64,000 nucleotides of DNA from Ovis canadensis. Lineage: Eukaryota; Chordata; Mammalia; Artiodactyla; Bovidae. The translations under genes were made by a program, and so were the position numbers. Location: contig NC_091263.1 of NCBI RefSeq assembly GCF_042477335.2, positions 17,271,501 through 17,335,500 of the forward strand, written 5' to 3'. Below are positions 1-11,998 of the stretch, piece after piece. The notes under the pieces are model-generated. The model saw only the letters and a list, made by a program, of their open reading frames with translations. It was not told where the DNA came from and ran no database searches. Numbering within the stretch: position 1 is the stretch's first letter; each line of letters starts with the position of its first letter.

Positions 1-151
1 AATTATGTATACTTGGACATCAGTACTCTTGAATAATATGGCCAGTTCTTATTTCACAAAGAAAGTTTCAGTGTATTTGTTTTAGGAGTTAAGCTAAATC
101 TTTGAATGACTTAATTAGCAGGGAATATTGTTAGGGCAGATGAATTTAGTA

Positions 152-275
152 CTTTTTTCTTTTTCTTTTGGATGCGCCCTGCAACATGTAGGATATTAGC
201 TTCCCTACAGGGATCAAACCTGCACCTGCTCAGTGGAAGGGGAGATTCTTAGCCACTGGATCACCAGTGAAGTGC
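152..275 (-). repeat. Degraded CHR-type SINE
   Basis: A T-rich stretch is followed by a segment resembling the reverse complement of a cetartiodactyl tRNA-Glu-derived SINE: a 'ggatcttagtt'-like block, a degraded B-box region around 'gggatcaaacctgcacc', and an ending like 'accactggatcaccag'. It is old and diverged; exact ends are uncertain. Confidence 0.5.
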
Positions 276-847
276 TGAATTTAGTGTTTTAACAACTGAT
301 TATTCAACTCATCTCCAAAGGTTTAAGAGTGAAAAGTCTACATTTTGACCACAAAGCGAAAAAATTACATTGCTTGGAACTTAGAAATATTGTTAAAATG
401 AGTAAATATTATTAATATAAACTAAGAGTTATAGCTGTTTCTATCAGTACTTCATTAACAAGTTTGTGTTATTTTCCTAGATTTCTTAGCTGTTCAACTT
501 TCAGATATTTTGCCATAATAGACTTAAATCCTATCATCTTATGTGCAGTTAATCCAGACTTAACTGTAGTCTTTAAACAGTTCCATGCCTTGTTTATAAA
601 ATCCGAATATGAGATCACACTTCGTTGAAGCTCCTGATGATTTTGAGTTGTGATTGCGATTCTTTCCAGATAATCAGGGACTGATACTCACAGCCAGTTA
701 TATTTTGGCTAGATACATTCTCATAGGAATCTTACATGTCCGTGGAAAAATTTTTGGCTTGTACAAAACTCTGGAATATGTTAAATTGGTAGATGTAGAA
801 CTATTTAAAATATAACCAGGTTTTTTGGGGGATGGTCTAGAATTTGC

Positions 848-1157
848 AGCCCATCCTAAAGGAAATCAGTCCTGAATATTCATTGGAAGGATTGTTGCTG
901 AAGCTGAAATTCCAATCCTTTGGCCACCTGATGCAAAGAACTGGCTCATTTGAAAAGACACTGATGCTGGGAAAGACTGACGGCAGAGGAGAAGGGGACG
1001 ACAGAGAATGAGATGGTTGGATGGCATCACTGACTGGAAGGACATGAGTTTGAGTAAACTCCAGGAGTTGGTGATGGACAGGGAGGCCTAGCGTGCTGCA
1101 GTCCATGGGGTTGTAAAGAGTTGGACATGACTGACTGATTGAACTGAACTGGACTGA
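848..1157 (+). mobile_element. BovB (RTE) LINE, 3' end, 5'-truncated
   Basis: The last ~310 bases of a BovB element in sense orientation. They run from the 'atcctaaaggaaatcag' block through 'ggccacctgatgcaaagaa' to the characteristic 3' end and a short GAACTGAACTGGACTGA tail. It is truncated and cannot encode a working reverse transcriptase. The open frame on the other strand here is the antisense translation. Confidence 0.9.
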
Positions 1158-3719
1158 TAATATATAAAACAGATAAACACAGTACTTTTTGGTTTTATTA
1201 CAAGTTATTAATTTCATTACATTTAAGGAGTCAATATGTGAAAACAGTGTTGTGGTATTATTTCCATGAAGCAAATCTGAACTCAGATGTTATGGAGTAC
1301 AGTTGCAGCCTAGTGGGTATTTCCCAGTTCATTTTTATGGTTCACTCTTTTGGGGGACGCAAATGTAGACTAAATCCTAAATCACATAAAGAAGAAGTTC
1401 TAAATAGAAATGATTTCTTATAATTTACTCAAAGAATTGTTCAATTAAGTAGATATAATAGAAGTTTTGTTCTGAGGCTCAGAAACAAGTTTATCTGGCA
1501 TCATATTTTAATATATTGATTGTCTCCAAAGTGTTATGTACTATTTGCATATATTTTAGTGTTTGTCAACTTTTACATGACTAAGATATATTTTTACAAA
1601 GCAAAACAGAATTTTCAGATGCCCTTTAGCACTTGAATGGGCCCTTAGGTTTATATGGAACATAGTCATTCAAAAGTATTTACTGAGTATTTCCGACGTG
1701 CTCCTCACCATTATATGAACGGTCAATAAAACAGACAAAAATATTTACGCTTATAATTCTTAGATTTCAGTGAAGGAACTTGATGAATACCTTAAGTTAT
1801 TGTAAGAAAATATAAGTGATCTAGAGAGTAATGAAGTTGGGTTAGAGCAGTGAGGATGCCCATGTTAGATGAGGCTGCAGTTTTTAGTAGGTGGTCAGTT
1901 GTAGGTTGCACCAAGAAGGTGACATTTGGACAGAATTCTTATAGGAGGTGAAAAGGTGAGACATACAGATATCTCTGGGAGGAGCATTGTGAACAGAGCA
2001 CATGGGAAGAGGCAGACGCAGTGGGTGTGACTGGCATGTTGGAGGGGGCGCTAGAAAGGTCCTTGTGGTTAGGGTGGGAAGTGAGAGTTCAGGAGGGTGA
2101 CGAGTGCAGGATCAGGGTCTTGAGAGCACCGAGGAGCCAAATGAAAGGATGTGATGACTTAGAGCAGTGGCGGGAAGGTGGGTCTGATGCACGAAGTGCC
2201 GCACCACTCCCTGCTGCATTCGGAGTAGATGGATCAGGGCGAGGGCTAAGCGGGGGCCAGGTGAGGGATGTGCGCGTGATGGTCCAGCTGACGAGGTGGT
2301 GGAGCAGCGGGTGGTACCAGTGAGCAGACCTGGGGTGTCTTTGCAGACAGGGTTGAGAGAGACCTGTGGTTAACAGAGATGGGAAACCTGCATGTCGAGA
2401 AGTTTTATGATTTTATTTCAGCTTCTGGCGATTTGAAGCCACTATATTGGACAGTGGTGAAAATTCATCACTCTTTTCAAGGGAAATGAATATTTACCCA
2501 GTGTGGTGGGTCTGGATGTTTCTAATGTTTTTGTGTAAGTTCTTTTAGTATATGTTTGACACATGGTGTTGACTTAGTGATAAAAACCGACACTTTTATT
2601 GCCTGGTTTTAAGATGCCACCTGGACCACTTTCCTTCCAGAGTGAATCGTGACTGCACGGATGTGTTTACTCAGCACACTGTCTGTAGCACTGCTGGCTG
2701 GGTACCTGGACTCACGCCACAGTGAAGAAGCTGAATTGGCCATTCGTGTCACATGACATGTTGCCAAGGGTAGCGATTATGGCTCCTCTGTGCTGACTCT
2801 AGTAGTTTGTAAGCGTGCCCAGCATGGTGGTGCTGTGGGTGCCGGGAGTGGTGGGTTTTTTAGGTGGTCAAACGCTTTGTCTGGTGCTTGTCCTTTCAGC
2901 CTACATGCTAAATCTATTTGTAGTTACTGCTTTTTAGTTCTGGATCGTGTTTGCTGTGCTGTATACTATTTATCTCAGACTTCACCTAGATTGAAAAGTT
3001 ATTTTCTTCCAAGAGTGTAAGTAATTTTTATTATTCACTTCATTTTGTGCACTTCCAATGCTGTTTTCTGTAGCACTCTTTTTGGGGGGTATAGCCCTAT
3101 GTATGTAAAGTATAGACCATTTATTTACTCATTAAAAATGCAGTCATACTTACATGGTGTAGTAGTTTGGATTATGTGTTGAACCTAAATGTTTTATTTT
3201 TATAATTTATAATTAATAGTATCTACTTTTTTGATGTTTAGTTTTTACTAAAATTGAAAGTCTTCTTGATTTTCATTACCCTAGTAATCTTATGAAATAT
3301 ACACTCAAAATATTATGTGCTAATTAATGGTTGATTTTAGGAAGGATTGTTAGCAAATCTGTACATGTTTATTTATCATACTAACTTTTAAAAAGCATGA
3401 TGTAAAATTGTATACATAGTTAAAGCCTAATTATAACAAAATGATAGATGCATATAGAAAAAAATACATTCAAAGTTTAATAAGTATCTGGAAATGAGGG
3501 AAGGAAGAAGGTGGATTGTAAGTTATTTCTTTTCCTATGTGTATTTTTTTTTCATATTTTCCAGAGCTTTATGTTTTTACATTACTTTCTTGAAATAAAC
3601 TTAGGCCCTGTGTGTGCAAATTATAAATATGTAGCTTGATGACGTATGATGTAGTAAGCATGCCTGTGTCACCACTGTTGAAGCCAAGAGACAGAGGTGA
3701 CCAGAAGTCACTTCCTCTG
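1158..3719. other. Intronic sequence, mostly unique
   Basis: No exon or young transposon was recognised. About 1840-2390 is purine-rich ('ggaggtgaaaaggtgag', 'agagcacatgggaagaggcag') and resembles an old mammal-wide interspersed repeat whose family I cannot name. The rest is AT-rich and looks unique. Confidence 0.5.
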
Positions 3720-4112
3720 TCTTCCCTCCCAGTCACTGTCCTTTTCCTCTTCCCAGAAGGGAGCACAGATTAGGTTGCATGTGTTTTAGTGTAAATGGAG
3801 TCATATGGTAAGTGTTCTTTTGCGCCTCGCTTCTTTCACTAAACTCTGCGAGACTCGCCCGTGGTCTTGCGTGTAGTGACAGTCCTTCGCTTTCGCTGTC
3901 ATGCGGGACCGTGATGTGAATGTGCTGTTCCTTGATTCTGCTGTGGTAGAGATTTAGGTCGTTCTTGGTTTTATGCAGATAACTCTCCTATAAACATTTT
4001 TGTTCACTTTCTTTGGTACTTGTGTACATGTATTTCTATTATTTATATACTTAGTAATGGGATTTCTGGGCCCTATAATGTACATGATAGACTTCCAAAT
4101 AACTGGACGCAC
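3720..4112 (-). repeat. Old L1 3' fragment
   Basis: Diverged text resembling the reverse complement of an L1 ORF2 end and 3' UTR ('cttctttcactaaactc', 'ctcctataaacatttttg', 'gggatttctgggccct'). It is the landing site of the younger L1 that starts at 4129. Family call is by memory only. Confidence 0.4.
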
Positions 4113-4128
4113 ATACACTAAACTTTTA

Positions 4129-6821
4129 TTTATTTTTTATTTATTTTTATTTTACTTTACTGTATTGGTTTTGCCATACATCAACATGAATCCGCCATGA
4201 GTGTACACATGTTCCCCATCCTGAACCCCCCCTCCCACCTCCCTCCCTGTACCATCTCTCTGGGTCATCCCAGTGCACCAGCCCCAAGCATCCTATATCC
4301 TGCATCGAACCTAGACTGGCGATTCGTTTCTTATATGATATTATACATGTTTCAGTGCCATTTTCCCAAATCATCCCACCCTCTCCCTCTCCCACAGAGT
4401 CCAAAAGACTGTTCTATACATCTGTGTCTCTTTTGCTGTCTTGTGTACAGGGTTATCGTTACCATCTTTCTACATTCCATACATATGTGTTAGTATACTG
4501 TATTGGTGTTTTTCCTTCTGGCTTACTTCACTCTGTATAATCGGCTCCAGTTTCATGCACCTCATTAGAACTGATTCAAATGTATTCTTTTTAATGGCTG
4601 AATAATACTCCATTGTGTATATGTACCACAGCTTTCTTATCCATTCATCTGCTGATGGATATCTAGGTTGCTTCCATGTCCTGGCTATTATAAACAGTGC
4701 TATGATGAACATTGGGGTACATGTGTCTCTTTCAATTCTTGTTTCCTCGGTGTGTATGCCCTACGGTGGGATTGCTGGGTCATAAGGCAGTTCTATTTGC
4801 AGTTTTTAAAGGAATCTCCACACTGTTCTCCATAGTGGCTGTACTAGTTTGCATTCCCACCAACAGTGTAATAGGGTTCCCTTTTCTCCACACCCTCTCC
4901 AGCATTTATTGCTTGTAGAGAACAGCTAACACCTATCCTACTCAAACTCTTCCAGAAAATTGCAGAGGAAGGTAAACTTCCAAACTCATTCTATGAGGCC
5001 ACCATCACCCTAATACCAAAACCTGACAAAGGTGCCACAAAAAAAGAAAACTACAGGCCAATATCACTGATGAACATAGATGCAGAAATCCTTAACAAAA
5101 TTCTAGCAAACAGAATCCAACAACATATTAAAAAGATCATACACCATGACCAAGTGGGCTTTATCCCAGGGATACAAGGATTCTTCAGTATCCGCAAATC
5201 AATCAATGTAATTCACCACATTAACAAATTGAAAAATAAAAGCCATATGATTATCTCAATAGATGCGGAGAAAGCCTTTGACAAAATTCAACATCCATTT
5301 ATGATAAAAACTCTCCAGAAAGCAGGAATAGAAGGAACATACCTCAACATAATAAAAGCTATATATGACAAACCCACAGCAAACATTATCCTCAATGGTG
5401 AAAAATTGAAAGCATTTCCCCTAAAGTGAGGAACAAGACAAGGGTGCCCACTTACACCACTACTATTCAACATAGTTCTGGAAGTTTTGGCCACAGCAAT
5501 CAGGGCAGAAAAAGAAATAAAAGGAATCCAAATTGGAAAAGAAGAAGTAAAACTCTCACTGTTTGCAGATGACATGATCCTCTACATAGAAAACCCTAAA
5601 GACTCCACCAGATAATTACTAGTGGTGTTGGAGAAGACTCTTGAGAGTCCCTTGGACTGCAAGGAGATCCAACCAGTCCATTCTGAAGGAGATCAGCCCT
5701 GGGATTTCTTTGGAAGAAATGATGCTAAAGCTGAAACTCCAATACTTTGGCCACCTCATGCGAAGAGTTGACTCATTGGAAAAGACTCTGATGCTGGGAG
5801 GGATTGGGGGCTGGAGGAGAAGGGAACGATAGAGGATGAGATGGCTGGATGGCATCACTGACTCGATGGACGTGAGTCTAAGTGAACTTCGGGAGTTGGT
5901 GATGGACAGGGAGGCCTGGCGTGCTGCGATTCATGAGGTCGCAGAGTTGGACACGACTGAGCAACTGAACTGAATCAATGAATATAGTAAAGTTTCAGGA
6001 TATAAAATCAACACACAGAAATCCCTTGCATTCCTGTACACTAATAATGAGAAAGTAGAAAAAGAAATTAAGGAAATAATTCCATTCACCATTGCAATGA
6101 AAATAATATAATACTTAGGACTATATCTACCTAAAGAAACTAAAGACCTATATATAGAAAACTATAAAACACTGGTGAAAGAAATCAAAGAGGACACTAA
6201 CAGATGGAGAAATATACCATGTTCATGGATCGGAAGAATCAATATAGTGAAAATGAGTATACTACCCAAAGCAATCTACAGATTTAATGCAATCCCTATC
6301 AAGCTACCAGTGGTATTTTTCATAGAGCTAGAACAAATAATTTCACAATTTGTGTGGAAATAGAAAAGAACCTCGAATAGCCAAAGCAATCTTGAGAAAG
6401 AAGAATGGAACTGGAGGAATCCACCTGCCTGACTTCAGGCTCTACTACAAAGCCACAGTCATCAAGACAGTATGGTACTGGCACAAAGACAGAAACATAG
6501 ATCAATGGAACAAAATAGAAAGCCCAGAGATAAATCCATACACCTATGGACACCTTATCTTCGACAAAGTAGGCAAGAATATACAATGGATTAAAGACAA
6601 TCTCTTTAAACAAGTGGTGCTGGGAAAACTGGTCAACCACTTGTAAAAGAATGAAACTAGAACACTTTCTAACACCATACACAAAAATAAACTCAAAATG
6701 GATTAAAGATCTAAATGTAAGACCATAAACTATAAAACTCCTAGAGGAGAACATAGGCAAAACACTCTCTGACAGAAATCACAGCAGGATCCTCTATGAC
6801 CCACCTCCCAGAATACTGGAA
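4129..6821 (-). mobile_element. Bovine-type L1 with inverted 5' part, interrupted by BovB
   Basis: One L1 insertion oriented on the minus strand. From 4129 to 4918 it is antisense: poly-T, the L1 3' UTR and the ORF2 C terminus (minus-strand translation includes WYIYTMEYYSAIKKN). At about 4919 it flips, and 4919-6821 reads as ORF2 reverse transcriptase on the plus strand ([20 protein letters not shown] and, further on, [14 protein letters not shown]). A 3' end in one orientation with upstream sequence inverted is the mark of twin priming. A 16-base direct repeat with 13 matches flanks it at 4113-4128 and 6822-6837. It is broken by the inversion, a nested BovB at 5623-5974 and stops, so it is not active. 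Confidence 0.85.
5623..5974 (+). mobile_element. BovB 3' fragment nested in the L1
   Basis: About 350 bases of BovB 3' end, from 'tggtgttggagaagactc' to 'gagcaactgaactgaa', inserted into L1 ORF2. The L1 text stops after 'ccagataattactag' and resumes at 'tcaatgaatatagtaaag'. The BovB insertion is therefore younger than the L1. No clear target-site duplication is seen; a few L1 bases appear to be missing at the junction. Confidence 0.9.
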
Positions 6822-6837
6822 ATACATCCAACTTTTA

Positions 6838-7457
6838 AAAACAATTCATGAAGAAATATGGGAGGAAGAGGGTGGATTATGGGTGGTTTTTAAGTTTTCA
6901 TAGGTTGTTCTCCATAATGAACATATATTTCTTAAAAAATAAACCTATAAAAACTCACCATATATTTTATAATACAGTAAAGCTATAAATATATAAAGAG
7001 TTAATTTTTCTTTATGTTCTATAAATGTATATAGAAACCATAAACTAGGAAAATATTTCTAACATATGTGACAAATATTTGATATCCTTAGTGTATAAAG
7101 ATGTACTGTCCATGAAGAATCAGTGAATATCCAGATGAAAAAAAATAAAAGCAAAGGAAACAAAGTTTCTTTCTGATAGATATAAATTTCTGATAAAGTA
7201 CATATTATTAAACATATTCTCACTTTCAGTGGGTTAATTGAAAACTACACCCAGTATGTAATTTGTGATATGATTTAAAAATTCACAATGGAGACTTTTT
7301 GCTTCTGGCCTGGCCTAGTAGCTCTATCACACACATCCTTCTGTAGAAAACAATATAAACTATGAACAAAATTTAAAGAGGACCCCCTGAAGGCCTTGAA
7401 GGATAAACAAGAACAGATGGAATTCAAAGGGGAGTCACACGTTGATGTTTGACTGAG
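6838..7457. other. Intronic AT-rich sequence with an old repeat copy
   Basis: No gene seen. About 7120-7290 is related to the flanks of the later BovB insertion (8955-9036 joined to 10908-11030): both hold 'tataaatttc', 'gataaagt..catatt', 'ctctcacttt' or 'ttctcacttt', and 'cacccagtatgtaa'. The two are copies of one older repeat, or an old local duplication. Confidence 0.5.
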
Positions 7458-7466
7458 GGGAGGCTG

Positions 7467-7741
7467 CTGCTGCTGCTAAGTCACTTCAGTCATGTCTGAT
7501 TCTGTGTGACCCCATAGATGGCAGCCCACCAGGCTCCCCAGTCCCTGGGATTCTCCAGGCAAGAACACTGGAGTGGGTTGCCATTTCGTTCTCCAATGCA
7601 TGAAAGTGAAAAGTGAAAGTGAAGTCGCTCAGTCATGTCCGAATCTTAGTGACCCCATGGACTGCAGCCTACCAGGCTCCTCCGTCCATGGGATTTTCCA
7701 GGGAAGAGTACTGGAGTGGGTTGCCATTGCCTTCTCCGGAA
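7467..7741 (+). mobile_element. Bov-A2 SINE (dimer)
   Basis: Two Bov-A monomers in tandem: a short GCT run, 'aagtcacttcagtcatg', the first monomer to 'ttctccaatgcatg', then 'aagtcgctcagtcatgtcc' and the second monomer to 'ttgccttctcc'. It is flanked by GGGAGGCTG at 7458-7466 and 7742-7750, a 9-base target-site duplication. Confidence 0.93.
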
Positions 7742-8059
7742 GGGAGGCTGAGACTGACCAAAACAAAAACACATTGGTCTTACTGATTTGAAGAATCAAA
7801 CACAGGGTTTGATATACCTGCAAGCCCTGAAAAGTTTGTGTTTGTACGTTGAGGAGAGGGGAGGAGTATAAATCCCAAGGATTGAGCCAGAGAAGAGGAG
7901 CTTCATACTCTGCGCATGAGCTACGGTTAGTCCTGAACTTCATGTGGGGCGCATTCCAAGCAGCTCAGTTAAGGCTAAAAGAACTGAGCCAAAATTCGAG
8001 CTCTACTCACTGTACATTGTTGGGGAGACAGGCTTCTGCAGTTTGAGTTCAGTGAAGAA

Positions 8060-9023
8060 AATTGATTATTTAAAGGAAAAAGGGAAAAAAAAAATCTTGA
8101 GAGAGACAGAACAGGATCCACACTTTTTACATGATATCATTCACAGTATTCATGATCAATGTGAAACTATTCAGTGTACACAGAAACAGGAAAATATGAC
8201 GGACTCAAAAAAAACCAGCAGAGGCGAACTCTAGGATTACTAAAATGTTGGAATTAGCAGACACGGATTTTATCTCAGCTGTTAAAATTGTTTAAGAAGG
8301 TAGTGGAAAATATGGTTGCAATGAATAAAAAGAAAATCTTAACAGAATCTGAAACAAGAAAGACCCAAATCAAAATTCTAGAATGGAAGTACCTGGTATA
8401 GAAAACCGTAGAATGAAAGTGGCAGAAGGAGAGATGAACACAGCGATAGGTCAGTAGAAACATTCAGTCTTAAGCACAGAGAAAAGAAGATTAAACATGA
8501 TGAACAGAATCTCAGGGACCTGTAGGAACATAAGGATGATATCCTTTCATAGGAATCGCCTACTTACCAGAATGACTACAGTGAGAACACTGATAGCATT
8601 CACTAAACACAGACCTGCCCACTGACGCAGCAGTGGTACCCAGAAGAAATGAAACACCTCTCATCCCTGTACAGTTAATACATGCAGTAGCTCATTCAGA
8701 TAGCCCCAAACTGAAAACAACCCAGGTAGCTCTCAAAAGGAGAAAGGGTAGACTCTGGAGTACTTATGCAGTGGAGACTGTTCAACAGTAAAATGGAACA
8801 TACTAGTGTTATGCGCAGTAGCATAGATGAATCTCAAACTGTCATTCTGAATGGAATATAAATATGAGAGTACGCACTCTTTAAAAATATTGTGTACTAG
8901 AACAGGCAGCATTTGTATGCTGTTCTGGAACAAGTCCCACTAATCTAAATGATGAATAGCCAGTTTAAAAAATGAGCAAAGGACACAAAATTTCTTTCCA
9001 ATTAATCACATATAAATTTCCGA
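8060..9023 (+). repeat. Old L1-derived sequence
   Basis: Diverged L1-like text: an ORF1-like segment around 8100-8420 ('gacggactcaaaaaaaacc', 'gctgttaaaattg') and an ORF2-end-like segment around 8600-8960 ('acaacccaggtagctc', 'gaatctcaaactgtcattc', 'aaaaaatgagcaaaggac'). It is too broken for long open frames and has no young features. Assigned by memory of L1 text only. Confidence 0.4.
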
Positions 9024-9036
9024 TAAAGTGCATATT

Positions 9037-10907
9037 CAGTTCAGTCGCTCAGTCGTGTCCAACTCTTTGCGACCCCATGGACTGCAGCATGCCAGGCTTC
9101 CCTGTCCATCACTAACTCCCGGAGCTTACTCAAACTCATGTCCATCGAGTTGGTGTTGCCATCCAGCCATCTCATCCTCTGTCATCCCCTTCTCCTTCCG
9201 CCTTCAATCTTTCCCAGCATCAGGGGCTTTTCCAGTCAGTCAGTTCTTCACATCAGGTGGCCAAAGTATTGGAGTTTCAGGTTCAGCATCAATGCTTCCA
9301 ATGAATATTGAGGACTGATTTCCTTTAGGATGGCCTGGTTTGGTCTCCTTGCAGTCCAAGGGACTCTCAAGAGTCTTTTCCAACACCACAGTTCAAAAGC
9401 ATCAATTCTTCGGCACTCAGCTTTCTTAATAGTCTAACTCTCACATCTGTACATGACTACAGGAAAAACTGTAGCTTTGACTAGATGGACCTTTGTCAGC
9501 AAAGTAATGTCTCTACTTTTTAATATGCTATCTATGTTGGTCATAGCTTTTCTTCCAAGGAGCAAGCATTTTTTAATTTCGTGGCTGCAGTCACCATCTG
9601 CAGTGATTTTGGAGCCCCCCAAAATAAAGTCTATCACTGTTTCCTTTGTTTCCTCATCTATTTGCCATGAAGTGATGGGACCAGATGCCGTGATCTTCGT
9701 TTTCTAAATGTTGAGTTTTAAGCCAACTTTTTACTCTCCTTTTTCACTTCCATCAACAAGCTCTTTAGTTCTTCTTTGCTTTTTGCCATAAGGGTGGTGT
9801 CATCTGCATCTATTTGAGATTATTGTTATTTCTCCCGGTAATCTTGATTCCAGCTTGTGCTTCATCCAGCCTGGCATTTTGCATTATGTAGCCTGCATAT
9901 AAGTTAAATAAGCAGGGTGACAATATACAGCCTTGATGTACTCCTTTCCCGATTTGGAACCATTCTGTTGTTCCATGTCTGGTTATAACTGTTGCTTCTT
10001 GGCCTGCATACAGATTTCTCAGAGGGCAGATAAGGTGGTCTGGTGTTCCCATCTCTTGAAGAATTTTCCACAGATTGTTGTGATTCACACAGTAAAAGGC
10101 TTTGGTGTAGTCAATAAAGCAGAAGTAGATGTTTTTCTGGAACTCTCTTGCTTTTTTAATGATCCAGTAGATGTTGGCAATTTGATCTCTGGTTCCTCCT
10201 TTTCTAAATCCAGCTTGAACATCTGGAAGTACTGTTGAAGTCTTGCTTGGAGAATTTTGAGCATTACTTTGCTAGCATGTGAGATGAGTGCATTTGTGCA
10301 GTAGTTTGAACATTCTTTGGCATTGCCTTTCTTTGGAATTGGAATGAAAACTGACCTTGTCCAGTCCTGTGGCCACTGTTGAGTTTTCCAAATTAGCTGG
10401 TATATTGAGTGCAGCACTTTCTCAGCATCATCTTCCAGGATTTGAAATAGCTCGACTGGAATTCCATCACCTCCACTAGCTTTGTTCATAGTGATGCTTT
10501 CTAAGGCCCATTTGACTTCGGACTCCAGGATGTCTGGCTCTAGGTGAGTGATCACACCATCATGATTATCTGGGTCATGAAGATCTTTTTTGTATAGTTC
10601 TTCTGTGTATTTTTGCCACCTTTTCTTCATATCTTCTGCTTCTGTTAGGTCCATACCATTTCTGTCCTTTATTTTGTCCTTTTATACTAATAGCTGAGAA
10701 AAGAGAAGCTAAAGGCAAAGGAGATAGCAAAAGATATACCCATTTGAATGCAGAGTTCCAAAGAATAGCAGGGGGAGAGGGATAAGAAAGCCTTCCTCAG
10801 TGATCAGTGCAAAGAAATAGAGGAAAACAATGGAATGCTAAAGACTAGAGATCTCTTCAAGAAAATTAGAGATACCAAGGGAAAACTTCATGCAAAGACA
10901 GGTACAG
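9037..10907 (-). mobile_element. BovB LINE with inverted 5' segment
   Basis: Positions 9037-10682 are BovB antisense: the (TTCAG) 3' tail, 3' end, C-terminal region and much of the reverse transcriptase (minus-strand translation includes GIPVELFQILEDDAEKVLHS). From about 10689 to 10905 the strand flips and adjacent upstream BovB text reads on plus ('gatacccatttg'-like and 'aagaaagccttcctcag' blocks). In the BovB order the two pieces abut with little loss, as in twin priming. The 13-base flanking repeat is 9024-9036 and 10908-10920, with one mismatch. Frameshifts and stops make it inactive. Confidence 0.88.
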
Positions 10908-10920
10908 TAAAGTACATATT

Positions 10921-11792
10921 ATTAACCATATTATTAAGTATGCTCTCACTTTGAGTATGTTAATTGCAAACCACACCCAGTATGTAACTAATAAATTTGA
11001 TATGACTTCAAATTCATAACACAGACCTAACTGCTAGGGGACAGGTTCTGATTAGCAAGGGACATTAAAGCAACATTCTGGAGTGATTTTTAATGTTTTG
11101 TGCTTTGATTTGTATTGCACAGGTGTGTGCTTTTGTTGAGTACTGTATTTAAGATTTACTTATTTCACTATATATACATGTCATCTACTAAGAAAAATAT
11201 AGAACTCTGATCATGCTCATCATGAAGTATGTGGTAAGAAAATGTATATGAGATAGAACGTCGGTGAGGCTTTGGAGAAGCAGTTTCTACACTGCTGACT
11301 TAGAATATAGATCAGCATGATGTCAGCAAAAGAGTTGGTAAATATTTTTAAAAAATTAACAAAGATTCCTAAATATGGCTTCTCCACGTGTGTGAAAGCA
11401 ATGATCAGAGATGTGCCATAGCGTTGGGTGTAATATGAAAGTCTGTCAAAAAGTTTGATGTCAAGAGTTGATTGGTTATAAAGATTATGTTATCAGAAGT
11501 GATGATATACATATTGTGATCTTGTGATCGTAATGATTCATTTTCGATATGAGAGATTGGCATACTATGTAATTTTCATCCAAGGTTGCTGGTCTACAGT
11601 GGTCAGCTCCTGCCCTGTGCCTGTCTCTCTCACTGGAGCACAGCCGTGCCCATTTTCTTAGGTATTACCTGTGGCCCCTGTCACGCTGCTGTAGTAGATT
11701 GGAGTAGTTGCAGCAGAGACAGTACTGCTCACAGAGCCTAAAATATTTACCATAAACTTCTTTGCTGAAAAAATTTCCTGATCCCTTGTTTG
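10921..11792. other. Intronic sequence, no feature recognised
   Basis: The first ~110 bases continue the old repeat that the BovB split. The remainder looks unique and AT-rich, with no open frame that resembles a protein. Confidence 0.5.
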
Positions 11793-11998
11793 CGTGCATG
11801 CATGCAATTGTGTCCAGCTCTCTTTGACCTCAGGGACTGTAGCCCGCTAGGCTCCTCTGTCCATGGGATCATCCTCAGCAAGAACAGTGGAGTGGGTTGC
11901 CATTTGCTGCTCCAGGAGAGTCTTCCCAACCCAGGGACTGAACCTGCATCTCCTGCACTGAGAGATGGATTCTTTACCACTGTGTCACCTTGGAAGTA
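11793..11998 (-). mobile_element. Bov-tA SINE
   Basis: Antisense Bov-tA: the Bov-A part with 'ggactgtagcccgctaggc' and 'gtggagtgggttgccattt', then the tRNA-derived part with a B box reading 'gggactgaacctgca', ending near 'accactgtgtcacc'. Diverged but complete in layout. Confidence 0.88.

Noticed and set aside
10085..10654. 189-codon minus-strand frame with reverse-transcriptase sequence
   Set aside because: It is part of a frameshifted, partly inverted BovB copy, so not a working gene.
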